A DNA stretch of 55,074 nt from an uncultured Clostridia bacterium (GCA_944387405.1 CALXET010000008.1:1-55074), one strand, 5' to 3'; counted from the stretch's first letter, positions 37,220 through 46,475 are shown. Program-made: numbers and translations. The notes: a model not told the origin generated them from the sequence alone.

Positions 37220-38344
37220 ATGGAAGTTTTAAAGTTTAATTCTAAAGGTGTTTTAGTTGAATATGTTCAAACTCTTTTAAATACTCTAGGTTTTTCTAAT
37301 CTTAATATTGATGGAATTTTTGGTTCAAAAACAAAAGAAGCAGTAATAAATTTTCAAAGAAATTTCTGGCTCACTCCTGACGGAATAATTGGGAAAAATA
37401 CTTGGAACAAATTATTATTATATGCATATATTGTTCCAACCAATATTCATTATGGTTATAACATTCTATCAATTAATTTAGATGGATTTAAACAAAAATT
37501 CCCTTTTTTGGATATCGGAAACATTGGATATTCCTCTCTTGGAAGAACTATTCCTTATATTAGATTTGGAAAAGGAAAAAAACAAGTATTTTATAGTGCT
37601 TCCATTCATGCTAATGAATGGATAACATCTGTACTTTTAATGAAATATATAGAAAACTTGTCTTTTGCATATGAAAATAATAATACTATTTTCGATTATA
37701 GAGCTAGATTTTTATATGATAATATATCTTTATATATAGTCCCTATGGTTAATCCAGATGGAGTAGATTTAGTAGTAGGAAACATTGAAAAATATTTACC
37801 AAATATATTTAATAATGCGAAAATCTTATCTGATAATTATCCAAATATTCCTTTTCCTGATGGCTGGAAAGCAAATATAAATGGCATAGATTTGAATTTA
37901 CAATTTCCTGCTCTTTGGGATGAAGCAAAAGAAATTAAATATAGTCAAGGATATACTAAACCAGGTCCAAGAGATTTTGTAGGCAAATCTCCTCTTATAG
38001 CTGTTGAATCTATTAACTTGTATAATTTTACTATTTCTAAAAATTTTAGTCTTATACTGGCATATCATACGCAAGGAAGGGTAATCTATTGGAGATTTAG
38101 TGACTTTCTCCCTGCTAATTCTTATTATATAGGAACTCAATTTCAAAATGTAAGTGGTTATGCTTTAGAAGATACTCCTAAAAATTCTGCAAACGCAGGT
38201 TATAAAGATTGGTTTATTAAATCATATAATAGACCAGGTTATACCATTGAAGCAGGATATGGAACAAATCCACTTCCAATTTCGCAATTTGATGAAATCT
38301 ATTCTACAAATGTTGGAATTTTAACTCTTGGAATGGTTTTATAA
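37220..38344 (+). CDS. M14 carboxypeptidase with peptidoglycan-binding domain
   Basis: 374 residues: an N-terminal PG_binding_1 domain (about 5-65, KGVLVEYVQTLLNTLGF, IDGIFGSKTKEAVINFQ) and a zinc carboxypeptidase domain with SIHANEWITSVLL (HxxE near 130), MVNPDGVDLV, LILAYHTQGRVIYW and, near the end, the catalytic Glu in GYTIEAGYGTNPLP. This arrangement is the gamma-D-glutamyl-meso-DAP peptidase I (Enp1-like) type that cleaves spore or vegetative wall stem peptides. No signal peptide is evident. ATG 37220 follows AGGTGATTTT; an upstream in-frame start lacks a ribosome site. Confidence 0.9.
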   Translation: MEVLKFNSKGVLVEYVQTLLNTLGFSNLNIDGIFGSKTKEAVINFQRNFWLTPDGIIGKNTWNKLLLYAYIVPTNIHYGYNILSINLDGFKQKFPFLDIGNIGYSSLGRTIPYIRFGKGKKQVFYSASIHANEWITSVLLMKYIENLSFAYENNNTIFDYRARFLYDNISLYIVPMVNPDGVDLVVGNIEKYLPNIFNNAKILSDNYPNIPFPDGWKANINGIDLNLQFPALWDEAKEIKYSQGYTKPGPRDFVGKSPLIAVESINLYNFTISKNFSLILAYHTQGRVIYWRFSDFLPANSYYIGTQFQNVSGYALEDTPKNSANAGYKDWFIKSYNRPGYTIEAGYGTNPLPISQFDEIYSTNVGILTLGMVL

Positions 38345-38374
38345 AATTTTGTTTTATATATTTTTTAAATTTAA

Positions 38375-38417
38375 AAAATACAGAATATTTCAGATTAAAA
38401 GAAATATTCTGTATTTT
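38375..38417. terminator. Bidirectional terminator
   Basis: A perfect 17-bp stem, AAAATACAGAATATTTC (38375-38391) with GAAATATTCTGTATTTT (38401-38417), 9-nt loop, between convergent genes. Confidence 0.85.
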
Positions 38418-38467
38418 AATAATTTCTATTTAAATTTTAATAAAATATTTTTTGGTTTTTATTTATT

Positions 38468-39370
38468 TTATTGTTTTTTCATCTGATTAGTATTCATAAT
38501 ATTTAAAAGCATTATTATAATTATTACTAATGAAACTAAAACAATTGCTACTTGAATCCAAGTCTCTGGACCAGTATCTGGTAAAATCTCATTTGAAGTA
38601 TTATTTTCATCAAATATCTCATTTCCTAATGTATTTACATCATTCTCTGTTTCATTTGCCGGTGTAATTTCATTTCCAGAAGAAGTTATCTCATTACCTC
38701 CAGCAGTAATTAAAGATCCTCCTGATTCACCAGAAATTTTCGTAAAATCTGCATTCATTTTTATAGTCAATGTATTAGTAATCTTATATTCTGTATCAGT
38801 ATTTGAATTTTCTGTTTGAGTATATGTAAATATGTCATTATCAACTGAAATCTTTGTTCCTTTTGCAGTAGCAAGCTTATCAGTAGTATCTCCTGATGGT
38901 GTAGTTGTTCCAGCACTTACTTCTTCTACATAATATTTTAAAGCTGCATTTGAATCTACACTTTGTGCATCTGTTACAGCCACAAAGCACATTGGGAAAA
39001 GTGCCACTGTTTTAGCAGATTCTAATAAATAATTTTCATCTGTCATATCACTTGTATAATTTTGATCAATTGAAAATGTAGTTTCTTCATCAGAAATTGT
39101 ATAATTTGCTGTTATATCTACACCTTCACTAGATATCTTTATTGTGCTATCATCTACAGTTAATGTTCCTGAAGTTTCAGATCCCCCTATTGTAGTAGTT
39201 CCACTTCCTACTGTTGCAGTTGCAGTTTTGCTGCCATCCATATAAGCCTTTAAATTGGTTTCTAATGAATCTTTTGTCATAGCAACAGCGAATGCTATAT
39301 TAGATACTATAGTTAAAATTATAAAAATTGCTATGATAGCTACTAAAATTTTAATACTTTTCTTTTTCAT
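38468..39370 (-). CDS. Surface protein with LPDTG sortase motif
   Basis: 300 residues. A signal peptide (KKKSIKILVAIIAIFIILTIVSNIAFAVA, cut near 29), a Ser/Thr/Gly-rich domain of about 235 residues with no cysteine, and a C-terminal anchor: LPDTG, a hydrophobic helix (IQVAIVLVSLVIIIIMLL) and the basic end MKKQ. This is a textbook sortase substrate, and a sortase is at 22269. ATG 39370 follows GGGAGGAGAAT; the longer in-frame GTG is rejected. It is 21 bp after the RNase Z-like gene, apparently in its operon. Function of the displayed domain unknown. Confidence 0.82.
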   Translation of the reverse strand: MKKKSIKILVAIIAIFIILTIVSNIAFAVAMTKDSLETNLKAYMDGSKTATATVGSGTTTIGGSETSGTLTVDDSTIKISSEGVDITANYTISDEETTFSIDQNYTSDMTDENYLLESAKTVALFPMCFVAVTDAQSVDSNAALKYYVEEVSAGTTTPSGDTTDKLATAKGTKISVDNDIFTYTQTENSNTDTEYKITNTLTIKMNADFTKISGESGGSLITAGGNEITSSGNEITPANETENDVNTLGNEIFDENNTSNEILPDTGPETWIQVAIVLVSLVIIIIMLLNIMNTNQMKKQ

Positions 39371-39391
39371 ATTCTCCTCCCTTAACACATA

Positions 39392-40121
39392 TTATATTTC
39401 TATAACTTCTCCATCTTCTGGGAATTCTATATTTTTTATGTGGTTATGAACATAATCACTCCTATGTATTGCTAAAAATCTAGTATCTTTATTTTGTTCT
39501 TTTAGCCATATAACTTCATCTAAACCAATATGCATCTTAGTAGGAATAGTATTAGTAGAATCAATACAAATAGCATCTGCTTCTCTGCACATTTTTTGTA
39601 AATTTTCGCAAAGAACCGTATCTGTTGCATATCCAATTTTTTTATTTTCTTTTTCTACTATATATCCTAAAATAGGTTTGCAAGAACCATGAACTAATTC
39701 GTATGCCTTTATCTTAAAATCTTCTCCTATAAATTCTTCTCCATCTCTTAGTTCAATTAGTTTTACATTAAAATCTCTTTCGAAATTATTATATTTATCT
39801 TTATTTCCATCTGAAAAAGCCAAATTAAATAATTCTATTACTTTCTTTTTTAATCCGAACTCCTCCTATAATTGGAAGTACTCTATTTAAATGTTCATTT
39901 CTAATATTTCTACCTATTAAAAAATTAGGTAAATCAAAAAAATGATCTGCATGAAAATGTGATATTGCTAAATATTTTATATCTTTAGTATATTTTTTTT
40001 GACTTTCCATTCTTTTTACTGTACCAGAACCTACATCAAATAAAATGTCATCTATAATTAAACTTTGATTTCCCCTTGTTATAGATCCCATCGTTCCTGT
40101 TCCAATAAAATTAATTTTCAT
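39392..40121 (-). CDS. RNase Z-like metallo-beta-lactamase protein, read through a +1 frameshift at CGG
   Basis: Metallo-beta-lactamase fold of the RNase Z/ElaC group: KINFIGTGTMGS, SHFHADHFFDLP (metal motif about 54-65), then HGSCKPILGYIV, KIGYATDT and FLAIHRSDYVHN with the last metal histidine. From ATG 40121, 88 codons end at IIGGV, and the next is CGG (39857-39855); the 0 frame stops ten codons later. Skipping the C reads GGV-GLKKKVIELFNLAFSDG to the stop at 39392, total 242 residues. Substrate unknown: tRNA 3' processing in RNase Z proper, but this member is short and may act on other phosphodiesters. Confidence 0.87.
39855..39857 (-). other. In-frame CGG, +1 frameshift site in the RNase Z-like gene
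   Basis: Codon 89 of the 0 frame. Context GTT CGG ATT. The conserved frame is GTT, skip C, GGA TTA AAA. The 0 frame ends at 39825. Confidence 0.85.
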
Positions 40122-40136
40122 TTGTTTACCTATCCT

Positions 40137-40889
40137 TTATTTTCTTTTTTTTCTTTGAATAGAATATGCTACATTTCTTATAACTTCTCCCGGCATAAAT
40201 TTAGCTAGTACTGCTAAAATTTTCATTCTTGTGCCTGGTATAATTACTAATTTTTCTTCAAACATTTTATTTACAGCATATTCTGCTACATAATCGCTAT
40301 CATATGGTTTAACTTTAAACTCAACTCCTGCTACATTATTAAAGTTTGTACTTGTAGGACCTGGGCAAACCGCGCAAACAACTACTTCTGATCCTTCTTT
40401 CTTAAGTTCAGTATTTATGGCTCTTGTTAAAGATAACACATAATTTTTAGAAGCATAATATTCAGCCATTAATGGTCCATCCATAAATCCTACTATTGAA
40501 GACACATTCATAATGTATCCTAAATTTCTTTTTTTCATATCTTTTAAGAATAATTTTGTTAGTATAGTTAATGCTGTTATATTTAAATCAATTAACTCTA
40601 AATCTTTTTCAAGCTCTGTATTAGTAAAAGGTCCGAATACTCCCATTCCTGCACAATTTACTAATATCTCTATTGGTTCATTTTTATACTTTTCATGTAA
40701 TATCCATGGATTTGCTCTATCAGTTAAATCCATTTTTTCTATTTCAACTTTTGTTTTTACTTCTCTTTGAAGATCTCTTAATTTTCTTTCATTTCTTGAT
40801 ACTAATACTAAATCATAACCTAACTCACTTAAATATAACGCAATTTCTCTTCCTATTCCTGAAGAAGCTCCTGTCACTAATGCTTTCAT
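40137..40889 (-). CDS. Short-chain dehydrogenase/reductase
   Basis: 250-residue classical SDR: NAD(P)-binding TGASSGIGREIA (about 6-17), NCAGMG, catalytic Ser in MNVSSIVGFMDG (about 137), and YYASKNYV with the catalytic YxxxK (about 154-158), then CPGPTSTNF. The Arg-rich 'RNERKL' near 38 suggests NADP use. Substrate unknown. It lies between patatin and the RNase Z-like gene, 7 and 15 bp from them. Confidence 0.9.
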   Translation of the reverse strand: MKALVTGASSGIGREIALYLSELGYDLVLVSRNERKLRDLQREVKTKVEIEKMDLTDRANPWILHEKYKNEPIEILVNCAGMGVFGPFTNTELEKDLELIDLNITALTILTKLFLKDMKKRNLGYIMNVSSIVGFMDGPLMAEYYASKNYVLSLTRAINTELKKEGSEVVVCAVCPGPTSTNFNNVAGVEFKVKPYDSDYVAEYAVNKMFEEKLVIIPGTRMKILAVLAKFMPGEVIRNVAYSIQRKKRK

Positions 40890-40896
40890 TTACCAT

Positions 40897-41751
40897 TTAC
40901 CTCACTAACTCTAATATTTTTTCTTTATTTTTCATTATTGTATCATATCCAATTTTAATACATTGATCCATTTCTTTGATTTCTAGTAATTTTGCATTTT
41001 CAACTTCAACTTCTACGAAGTAATCTGCAATTTCTTGTGCTTTTCTTACATCCTTTAAAGAAAAAATATCACAAGCTCTAAGTATTGTTGCTAGAATATT
41101 TCCATTGGATTCATACTTGTCTAATTTAAAACTAATTCCTAATGTTTTTTCAGCTCCCATATCTTTTAATACTTGAACTGGTAAATTATCTTTTGTGCCG
41201 CCATCCATAAAGCTATACTCTTTATAGTCACATGGCGTAAATATTCCTGGAAAAGCCATACTAGCACGTATAGCAGTCCCTATAGAAATATCATTTATAT
41301 ATCCAAAATCTTGCTGCCTATTTTTTATTTTTATTGATGACAAAATATATTCTTTAGTAGTTATTGCATCTACAGTCACAACTGCAAATGGCATTTTTAT
41401 ATCTTTTATATTTTCAACATCTTTTAGTTTAGCAATTTTATTTACTAAATCCTCTACTTTGTCACCTTTTATTATTCCTGGTAAATCTACATTTTTTGTA
41501 ACTATAAATTTACTAAGTCCAGCAATTATTGGTTTTTTACTAATTGTGGTTATACTTTTATAATATTCTTTTGTATATTGTATCATTTCATCTGTAGTTA
41601 ATCCTATTGCATAAAAAGCAGCCATTATACTTCCAGAACTCGTTCCAGATAAGAAATCTATCTTTATTCCTAATTCTTCTAATGCCTTGAGAGCACCTAT
41701 ATGTGCAACACCTTTGAGCCCTCCGCCACCTAATGCCACTCCTAACTTCAT
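40897..41751 (-). CDS. Patatin-like phospholipase
   Basis: 284 residues of the bacterial patatin/RssA family: oxyanion loop GGGGLKG (about 8-14), nucleophile GTSSGS (GXSXG, about 37-42), and the catalytic Asp in FMDGGTKDNLP (about 181-191). No signal peptide. Predicted lipid acyl hydrolase. Starts 25 bp after mscS on the same strand. Confidence 0.9.
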   Translation of the reverse strand: MKLGVALGGGGLKGVAHIGALKALEELGIKIDFLSGTSSGSIMAAFYAIGLTTDEMIQYTKEYYKSITTISKKPIIAGLSKFIVTKNVDLPGIIKGDKVEDLVNKIAKLKDVENIKDIKMPFAVVTVDAITTKEYILSSIKIKNRQQDFGYINDISIGTAIRASMAFPGIFTPCDYKEYSFMDGGTKDNLPVQVLKDMGAEKTLGISFKLDKYESNGNILATILRACDIFSLKDVRKAQEIADYFVEVEVENAKLLEIKEMDQCIKIGYDTIMKNKEKILELVR

Positions 41752-41776
41752 CTTTTTGCTCCTTTACTTTTGCCTT

Positions 41777-42847
41777 TTATACTCTACTTTTAGCATATAC
41801 TGTTTGTGTTGGATATACTAATTCTATATTTTCTCTTTCAAGCACATCTAAAATGTCACATAATATCTTATCTTTAGCTTTTAAATATTCTGAATAGTCT
41901 GTTATTGATATATATGTTCTTATAAAAATATTGTTACAGTCTTCTCCTATTTTATCTAAATGAACTTCTGTTGTATCTTCTAAAACTATATCATTTGTAT
42001 TTAATACGGTAATTATTTTACTGATACATCTATTTATTTGTTCTGTAGTTGATTCTAAACTTATTCTTAGATTTGTTTCTATCATTCTACTTTCTAATTT
42101 GTTCCAATTTATTATATATTCTGAAACCAGTAAAGAATTTGGTATAGTAATTATTGAATTATTAATTACTTTAAGTCTTGTACTTCTAAATGTAATATCT
42201 ACTACAGTACCTGTATAAACTCCTCCACCTATTTCAATATAATCACCAATATCAAATGGCTTGTCTGTAATAATTGTAAAACCACCAATTAAGCTCTTTA
42301 CAATATCTTGTGCTGCTAAAGCTACTGCGGCACTGGCAATTCCAAGACCTGCAGCAAGTCCGCTTAAATCATATCCAAGCTCTGTTATTACCACAAAAGC
42401 CATTATTATATATACTAATGTTTTTAAAACTTTACTCAAAAATAAATTTAATGCATCATTATTATTACTATCCTTTTTAGAATTTTTATTAATAATATTA
42501 AAAATTGGTGAGTCTGGATTTAAAGAATCAGCGACACCTTTAGCAAATAAAATTATTATAATAATTCTTAAAGCTTTATCTGCAAGCTTTTCTATACCTT
42601 TGGTTGTTCCTAAAGTGTATATACTGATATAAAATCCTAGCACATAAAAAAAGTACTTAAGCGGTTTATAAAAACCACTTTCTGTAGATTTTTTTTCACT
42701 TTTCATCAATTTATGTACAATACTAATTATAATTCTTGAAACTATCGGACCAACTATTTGAAATCCTAAAATTATAACTATAATTTCTGCATATTTGATA
42801 AGATATTCTACATTTACAGATTGAATCAAATTAATTATTTCTTCCAT
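41777..42847 (-). CDS. MscS-family small-conductance mechanosensitive channel
   Basis: About 356 residues. Three to four N-terminal membrane helices, the pore helix GLAAGLGIASAAVALAAQDIVKSLIGGFTI (about 166-195), the beta domain PFDIGDYIEIGGGVYTGTVVDITFRSTRLK and ITIPNSLLVSEYIINW, and a C-terminal alpha/beta cap. ATG 42847 has GGAG 11 nt upstream; an ATG nine bases earlier (42856) overlaps the site. TTGTAT/TATAAT (42911-42883, spacer 17) is its promoter. First gene of the patatin-SDR-RNaseZ-LPDTG run. Confidence 0.9.
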   Translation of the reverse strand: MEEIINLIQSVNVEYLIKYAEIIVIILGFQIVGPIVSRIIISIVHKLMKSEKKSTESGFYKPLKYFFYVLGFYISIYTLGTTKGIEKLADKALRIIIIILFAKGVADSLNPDSPIFNIINKNSKKDSNNNDALNLFLSKVLKTLVYIIMAFVVITELGYDLSGLAAGLGIASAAVALAAQDIVKSLIGGFTIITDKPFDIGDYIEIGGGVYTGTVVDITFRSTRLKVINNSIITIPNSLLVSEYIINWNKLESRMIETNLRISLESTTEQINRCISKIITVLNTNDIVLEDTTEVHLDKIGEDCNNIFIRTYISITDYSEYLKAKDKILCDILDVLERENIELVYPTQTVYAKSRV

Positions 42848-42882
42848 AAATTGCATTTCTCCATTCTTATTTTAACAGTTGT

Positions 42883-42911
42883 ATTATATTATAACCATTT
42901 TTAAAATACAA
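42883..42911 (-). promoter_or_regulatory. Promoter of the mscS operon
   Basis: TTGTAT (42911-42906), 17-bp spacer, TATAAT (42888-42883) on the minus strand. Confidence 0.6.
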
Positions 42912-42945
42912 TAATTTTTTAAAAAAAGAAATATTAAATTAAAGC

Positions 42946-42987
42946 TAACTAAAGAAAAAAGAAAACGATATAATTTTTATACCGTTT
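42946..42987 (-). terminator. Terminator of the spo0E-like gene
   Basis: AAACGGTATAA (42987-42977) pairs with TTATATCGTTT (42973-42963), one G-U, then TTTTCTTTTTTC on the minus strand. It begins one base after the stop codon. Confidence 0.85.
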
Positions 42988-43158
42988 CTATCTATTTTTA
43001 TCTTTATATTTATTTATAGCCGCATTTTCTCTATAGTACTCCGCAATTAGTTCATCAAGTTGTATACTAATACTATAGATTTTTTCATAACTTTCATTAT
43101 TTGCAATACTGTCATCCAGTTTTTTCCTTAAGTGATAAATTTTTTCATCTAAATCCAT
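42988..43158 (-). CDS. Spo0E-like aspartyl-phosphate phosphatase
   Basis: 56 residues (MDLDEKIYHLRKKLDDSI... to YKDKNR), too short for most gene callers. It shows the Spo0E family pattern: a first helix IYHLRKKLDDSI, a loop, and the second helix with SIQLDELIAEYYR, matching the family 'S-x-x-LDxLI-x-x-Y' motif. Members dephosphorylate Spo0A~P and so restrain sporulation. ATG 43158 has GAAGAGGT before it. A promoter and two Spo0A-box-like sites lie upstream. The CGG triplets in it are out of frame. Confidence 0.8.
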   Translation of the reverse strand: MDLDEKIYHLRKKLDDSIANNESYEKIYSISIQLDELIAEYYRENAAINKYKDKNR

Positions 43159-43201
43159 ATACGACCTCTTCTAAAATACTAATAATCCCTTCCCTACGTA
43201 T

Positions 43202-43266
43202 AAAATATCATATTATTATAACTTGGTCAATCAAATTAGCTCTTTTTCGTCAAATTTCGGTCGACA
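43202..43266 (-). promoter_or_regulatory. spo0E promoter with Spo0A-box-like sites
   Basis: TTGACC (43230-43225) and TATTTT (43207-43202) are 17 bp apart. Upstream, TGACGAA (43252-43246) matches the Spo0A box core TGNCGAA exactly, and TGTCGAC (43266-43260) differs from TGTCGAA by one base. Both are on the minus strand. Possible feedback control of the phosphatase by Spo0A. Confidence 0.45.
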
Positions 43267-43272
43267 TTTTTC

Positions 43273-44565
43273 TCACTTATTTGCTATTACAGATGTAATC
43301 ATCTTATCTTCTATAAAAATATCTTTTAAAATCCTCTCTACATATTGTTTATCTATGTTTTGTGATTCATCAATAAAATCAAATGGATTTATCTCTTTAA
43401 AATAACTTTCCATAAAGTTATTTCCTATATCAGATATATTTTCAAATTCTTTAACATACATTCCGTAATTTTTCTTTTTCATTCTTTCAAATTCTATATT
43501 ATCTATTCCATTTTCTTTTAAATAATTAATTCTTTCTTTTATTTCTTCTACTACTTTTTTATATTCAAAACTTTGATTTTGAATTAATATATGCGAGTAG
43601 TCTCTCGCATACTCATATATACTCGTAAATTCTGAATATATTAGCCCTTCATCATATAATTTATTAAATAAATAAGAACTATTTCCAATTAATATATCTA
43701 ATATAATGTCTATAGCTATATGCTTTCTTATTTGTAATTTACTGCTATTTAATGAATTATCATTTTCAATCTTATCTTTTATTCCCAATATAAAAAGAGG
43801 AATATTTACATCCATTTTTTCATATATTTCTTTTTTATTAATTACTTCTGGTTCTTTTTCAACTACTTTTTTAGCAATAGTTGTATTTTCATTTTTTATT
43901 ATTCTTTTATTTATTTGATCAAATATTTCATCCTTATCAAAATCTCCTACAACTACTATCGCCATATTAGATAATTTATAAAAATTATTGTAGCATGTAT
44001 ATAGAATTTCTTTATTAATTTTGCTTACACTTTCTACTGTTCCAGCTGGATCTAACTTTACTTTATTATTGACATATAAAGCTTCTAATGCATTCAAATA
44101 TACTTTCCAATCAGGTTGATCGTTATACATTCCTATTTCCTGGTTTATTATTCCCTTTTCTTTTTCAACATTTTCATCAGTAAAATACGGTGATTGTATA
44201 TAATTCATAAACTCATCTAATGCTTCATAAAAATTATTTGTACATTCATATAAATAAGCTGTATGGTTATTTGTAGTATACGCATTAGCATTAACTCCTA
44301 GAGAAGATAAAACATCTAAGCTATTATGTCCATTTTCTTGTTCAAATAATTTATGTTCTAGAAAATGTGCTACACCATCTGGTACTTCTGTAATTTCTTT
44401 TTCTCCTGGAATAATAAATTTTTCATCCATTGATCCATAATTTGTACCAAATGTGATATATTTTTTCTTTGTGTTTCTTCTTGGAATAAACATAACTGTA
44501 AGATCACTTTTTAATTTTTCTATATATACTTTTTCTTTTATTAAATCATTTTCAATTACTTGCAT
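43273..44565 (-). CDS. M16 zinc peptidase, catalytic subunit type (YmfH-like)
   Basis: 430 residues of the pitrilysin family with the inverted zinc motif in VPDGVAHFLEHKLFEQENG (HxxEH, about 72-76) and the more distal Glu in EKEKGIINQEIGMYNDQ (about 146-162), plus NAYTTNNHTAYLYEC. ATG 44565 has GGAGGAAAT. Its partner at 44608 lacks the HxxEH motif, as in the ymfF-ymfH pair of Bacillus, where the two form a heterodimer. Substrate unknown; near the spo0E gene by chance or design. Confidence 0.92.
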   Translation of the reverse strand: MQVIENDLIKEKVYIEKLKSDLTVMFIPRRNTKKKYITFGTNYGSMDEKFIIPGEKEITEVPDGVAHFLEHKLFEQENGHNSLDVLSSLGVNANAYTTNNHTAYLYECTNNFYEALDEFMNYIQSPYFTDENVEKEKGIINQEIGMYNDQPDWKVYLNALEALYVNNKVKLDPAGTVESVSKINKEILYTCYNNFYKLSNMAIVVVGDFDKDEIFDQINKRIIKNENTTIAKKVVEKEPEVINKKEIYEKMDVNIPLFILGIKDKIENDNSLNSSKLQIRKHIAIDIILDILIGNSSYLFNKLYDEGLIYSEFTSIYEYARDYSHILIQNQSFEYKKVVEEIKERINYLKENGIDNIEFERMKKKNYGMYVKEFENISDIGNNFMESYFKEINPFDFIDESQNIDKQYVERILKDIFIEDKMITSVIANK

Positions 44566-44607
44566 ATTTCCTCCAATAATATAAATGTAAATTTAGAAAA
44601 TTGACTT

Positions 44608-45888
44608 TTAATTTCTTAAAAAATAAACTGTATCTATTTTTATTTTTTCGGCTATTTCCATAATATCTTTTCTAGATATATTTTTTATTTTATCGTAATA
44701 TTCTTCTATTGATATTTTATTTTTTGACATTTCTTCTCCATAATAAAATATAATTGCAGTATTTTGTTCTTCTTTAATAGAATCTATACCTGCATATATA
44801 AATCTTTTAGCATTTTCAATATCATCTTCTGTAAAATTTCCTAATTTCATATCTTCTATTTGTTCTTTAATTAAATTTAGTGTTTTCTCATAATTATCAA
44901 CTTCAATACCAGCTCTTATAAAAATATTACTTTTTTGAACAACATAATTTGATTTACTAGTGTAAGCTAAGCTTTCTTTTTCTCTTACGATCCTGAATAA
45001 TTTTGAATTAGCCCCATCTCCTAAAATAGTATTATAAAGTAATATTTTAAATCTATCATCAGAATCTCTTCTTCCTATTACATCTAATCCAACCACTAGT
45101 TTTCCTTGAGTTACATCCATCTTTTCTTCTACTTTTTTAATCTCTACTACGTCATCTTTTTTATTTTCTGTAATATCATTTAAATAAGATGTATCATCTC
45201 TATCTTTTAAAAGTTTAATATTGCAATTATTTTTTATACAGTCTTCAATTTTTTTATTTTCTAAATTTCCAGATACAAATATATCTATTTTACCAGTTTC
45301 TATAATTTCTTTATATCTTTTATATAAATTTTTCCCATTTATTCCGTCTATATCTTCTAAATATCCATTTCTTTTAATACCATATCCACAATCATTGTAC
45401 ATAATGTTTATAATTTTGTCATAAGCATAAGTATCTTTATCATCTTTTTCGCTTTCAATTATCATTCTTTGTCTTTCTTTTTCTATTTCTACATATTTTT
45501 CATCAAAGCTATTGTTCTTTATAAGAGGATTAAAAGTAATATCTAAAAGAACATTTATACATTCCTCTAAATTCCTATCTTTATTGGGCAAAAAGATATC
45601 ATCGACATTTTCTGTATATAATTTCAAAACTAAATTTTTTCCAGTTTTATCAGTTCCTGTTTCAAGTGTAGAACCATATAACTCATTTAATTTATTAGAT
45701 ATATCTATTTGTTTCTTATATGAGTTTGAACCACTTTTTAATATTTCTGGTATAATTACATCTTTTGTTATATTTTTCTTGTCTAAACCTATTGTAATAA
45801 AAATTACAGATAAATCTGTCTTATATAAATTAGTATCTATTAAATGTAACTTAATACCTTTTTTTATATTAATAATTTCTTCTTTCAA
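44608..45888 (-). CDS. M16 peptidase, inactive partner (YmfF-like)
   Basis: 426 residues with M16 fold features (NILLY 'AYTSKSNYVVQKSNIFIRAGIEV' and the C-terminal NYEKTLNLIKEQIEDMK) but no HxxEH at the N-terminus, where the segment reads VIIPEILKSGSNSYKKQI. It pairs with the active gene at 43273. The start is TTG 45888 with AAAGTGAG upstream; the only nearby ATG runs straight into a stop. Confidence 0.88.
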   Translation of the reverse strand: MKEEIINIKKGIKLHLIDTNLYKTDLSVIFITIGLDKKNITKDVIIPEILKSGSNSYKKQIDISNKLNELYGSTLETGTDKTGKNLVLKLYTENVDDIFLPNKDRNLEECINVLLDITFNPLIKNNSFDEKYVEIEKERQRMIIESEKDDKDTYAYDKIINIMYNDCGYGIKRNGYLEDIDGINGKNLYKRYKEIIETGKIDIFVSGNLENKKIEDCIKNNCNIKLLKDRDDTSYLNDITENKKDDVVEIKKVEEKMDVTQGKLVVGLDVIGRRDSDDRFKILLYNTILGDGANSKLFRIVREKESLAYTSKSNYVVQKSNIFIRAGIEVDNYEKTLNLIKEQIEDMKLGNFTEDDIENAKRFIYAGIDSIKEEQNTAIIFYYGEEMSKNKISIEEYYDKIKNISRKDIMEIAEKIKIDTVYFLRN

Positions 45889-45981
45889 ATTTATAATCTC
45901 ACTTTCTTTTCATATAATTATTATTTCTATATATAGCCTATTTATTCAGTATACATTTTAATATTTTTATTGGCATATATA

Positions 45982-46002
45982 TAGACCGACTTAATCGGCC
46001 TA
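45982..46002 (-). terminator. yqeY terminator
   Basis: TAGGCCGA (46002-45995) pairs with TCGGTCTA (45989-45982), one G-U, followed by TATATATATG. Confidence 0.55.
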
Positions 46003-46034
46003 TCTTATTATTAATATGATAAATATATATAAAA

Positions 46035-46475
46035 TTATGCTAAAAATTTTTTAGCAGCTTCATTTATAGTTTTACCATCTGAAGAAGCTCCTATTTTTTC
46101 TTTTGCAACTTTCATAACTTTTCCCATATCTTTTATATCTTTTGCGCCTATTTCTTCAATTATGTCTTTTACTATTTTCTCTACTTCTTCTACTGATAAT
46201 TGTTTTGGAAGATATACTTTTAAATATTCTATTTCTTTTTTAATTTGTTCTACTAGATCTGCTCTTCCGCCTTTTTCATAATCTGTTAAAGAATCATTTC
46301 TCTTTTTTGATTCTTTTGCAATTATATCAATAATTTGATTATCATCTAATTCTATTTGTTTATCTTTTTCTACTTGTAATATTGCTGCTCTACACATTTG
46401 AATTGTATTTTTCTTAAGTTCATTTTTTTCTTTCATTGCTTCTTTTAAATCGTTTAATAATTGTTCTTTAAGCAT
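46035..46475 (-). CDS. yqeY: GatB/YqeY-domain protein
   Basis: 146 residues of the YqeY family: LKEAMKEKNELKKNTIQMCRAAILQVEKDK, DYEKGGRADLVEQIKKEIEYLKVYLPKQL, and MGKVMKVAKEKIGASSDGKTINEAAK. The same C-terminal fold occurs in the GatB amidotransferase, where it contacts tRNA. It follows rpsU on the same strand, the usual clostridial order. GGGGG precedes the ATG. Confidence 0.93.
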   Translation of the reverse strand: MLKEQLLNDLKEAMKEKNELKKNTIQMCRAAILQVEKDKQIELDDNQIIDIIAKESKKRNDSLTDYEKGGRADLVEQIKKEIEYLKVYLPKQLSVEEVEKIVKDIIEEIGAKDIKDMGKVMKVAKEKIGASSDGKTINEAAKKFLA

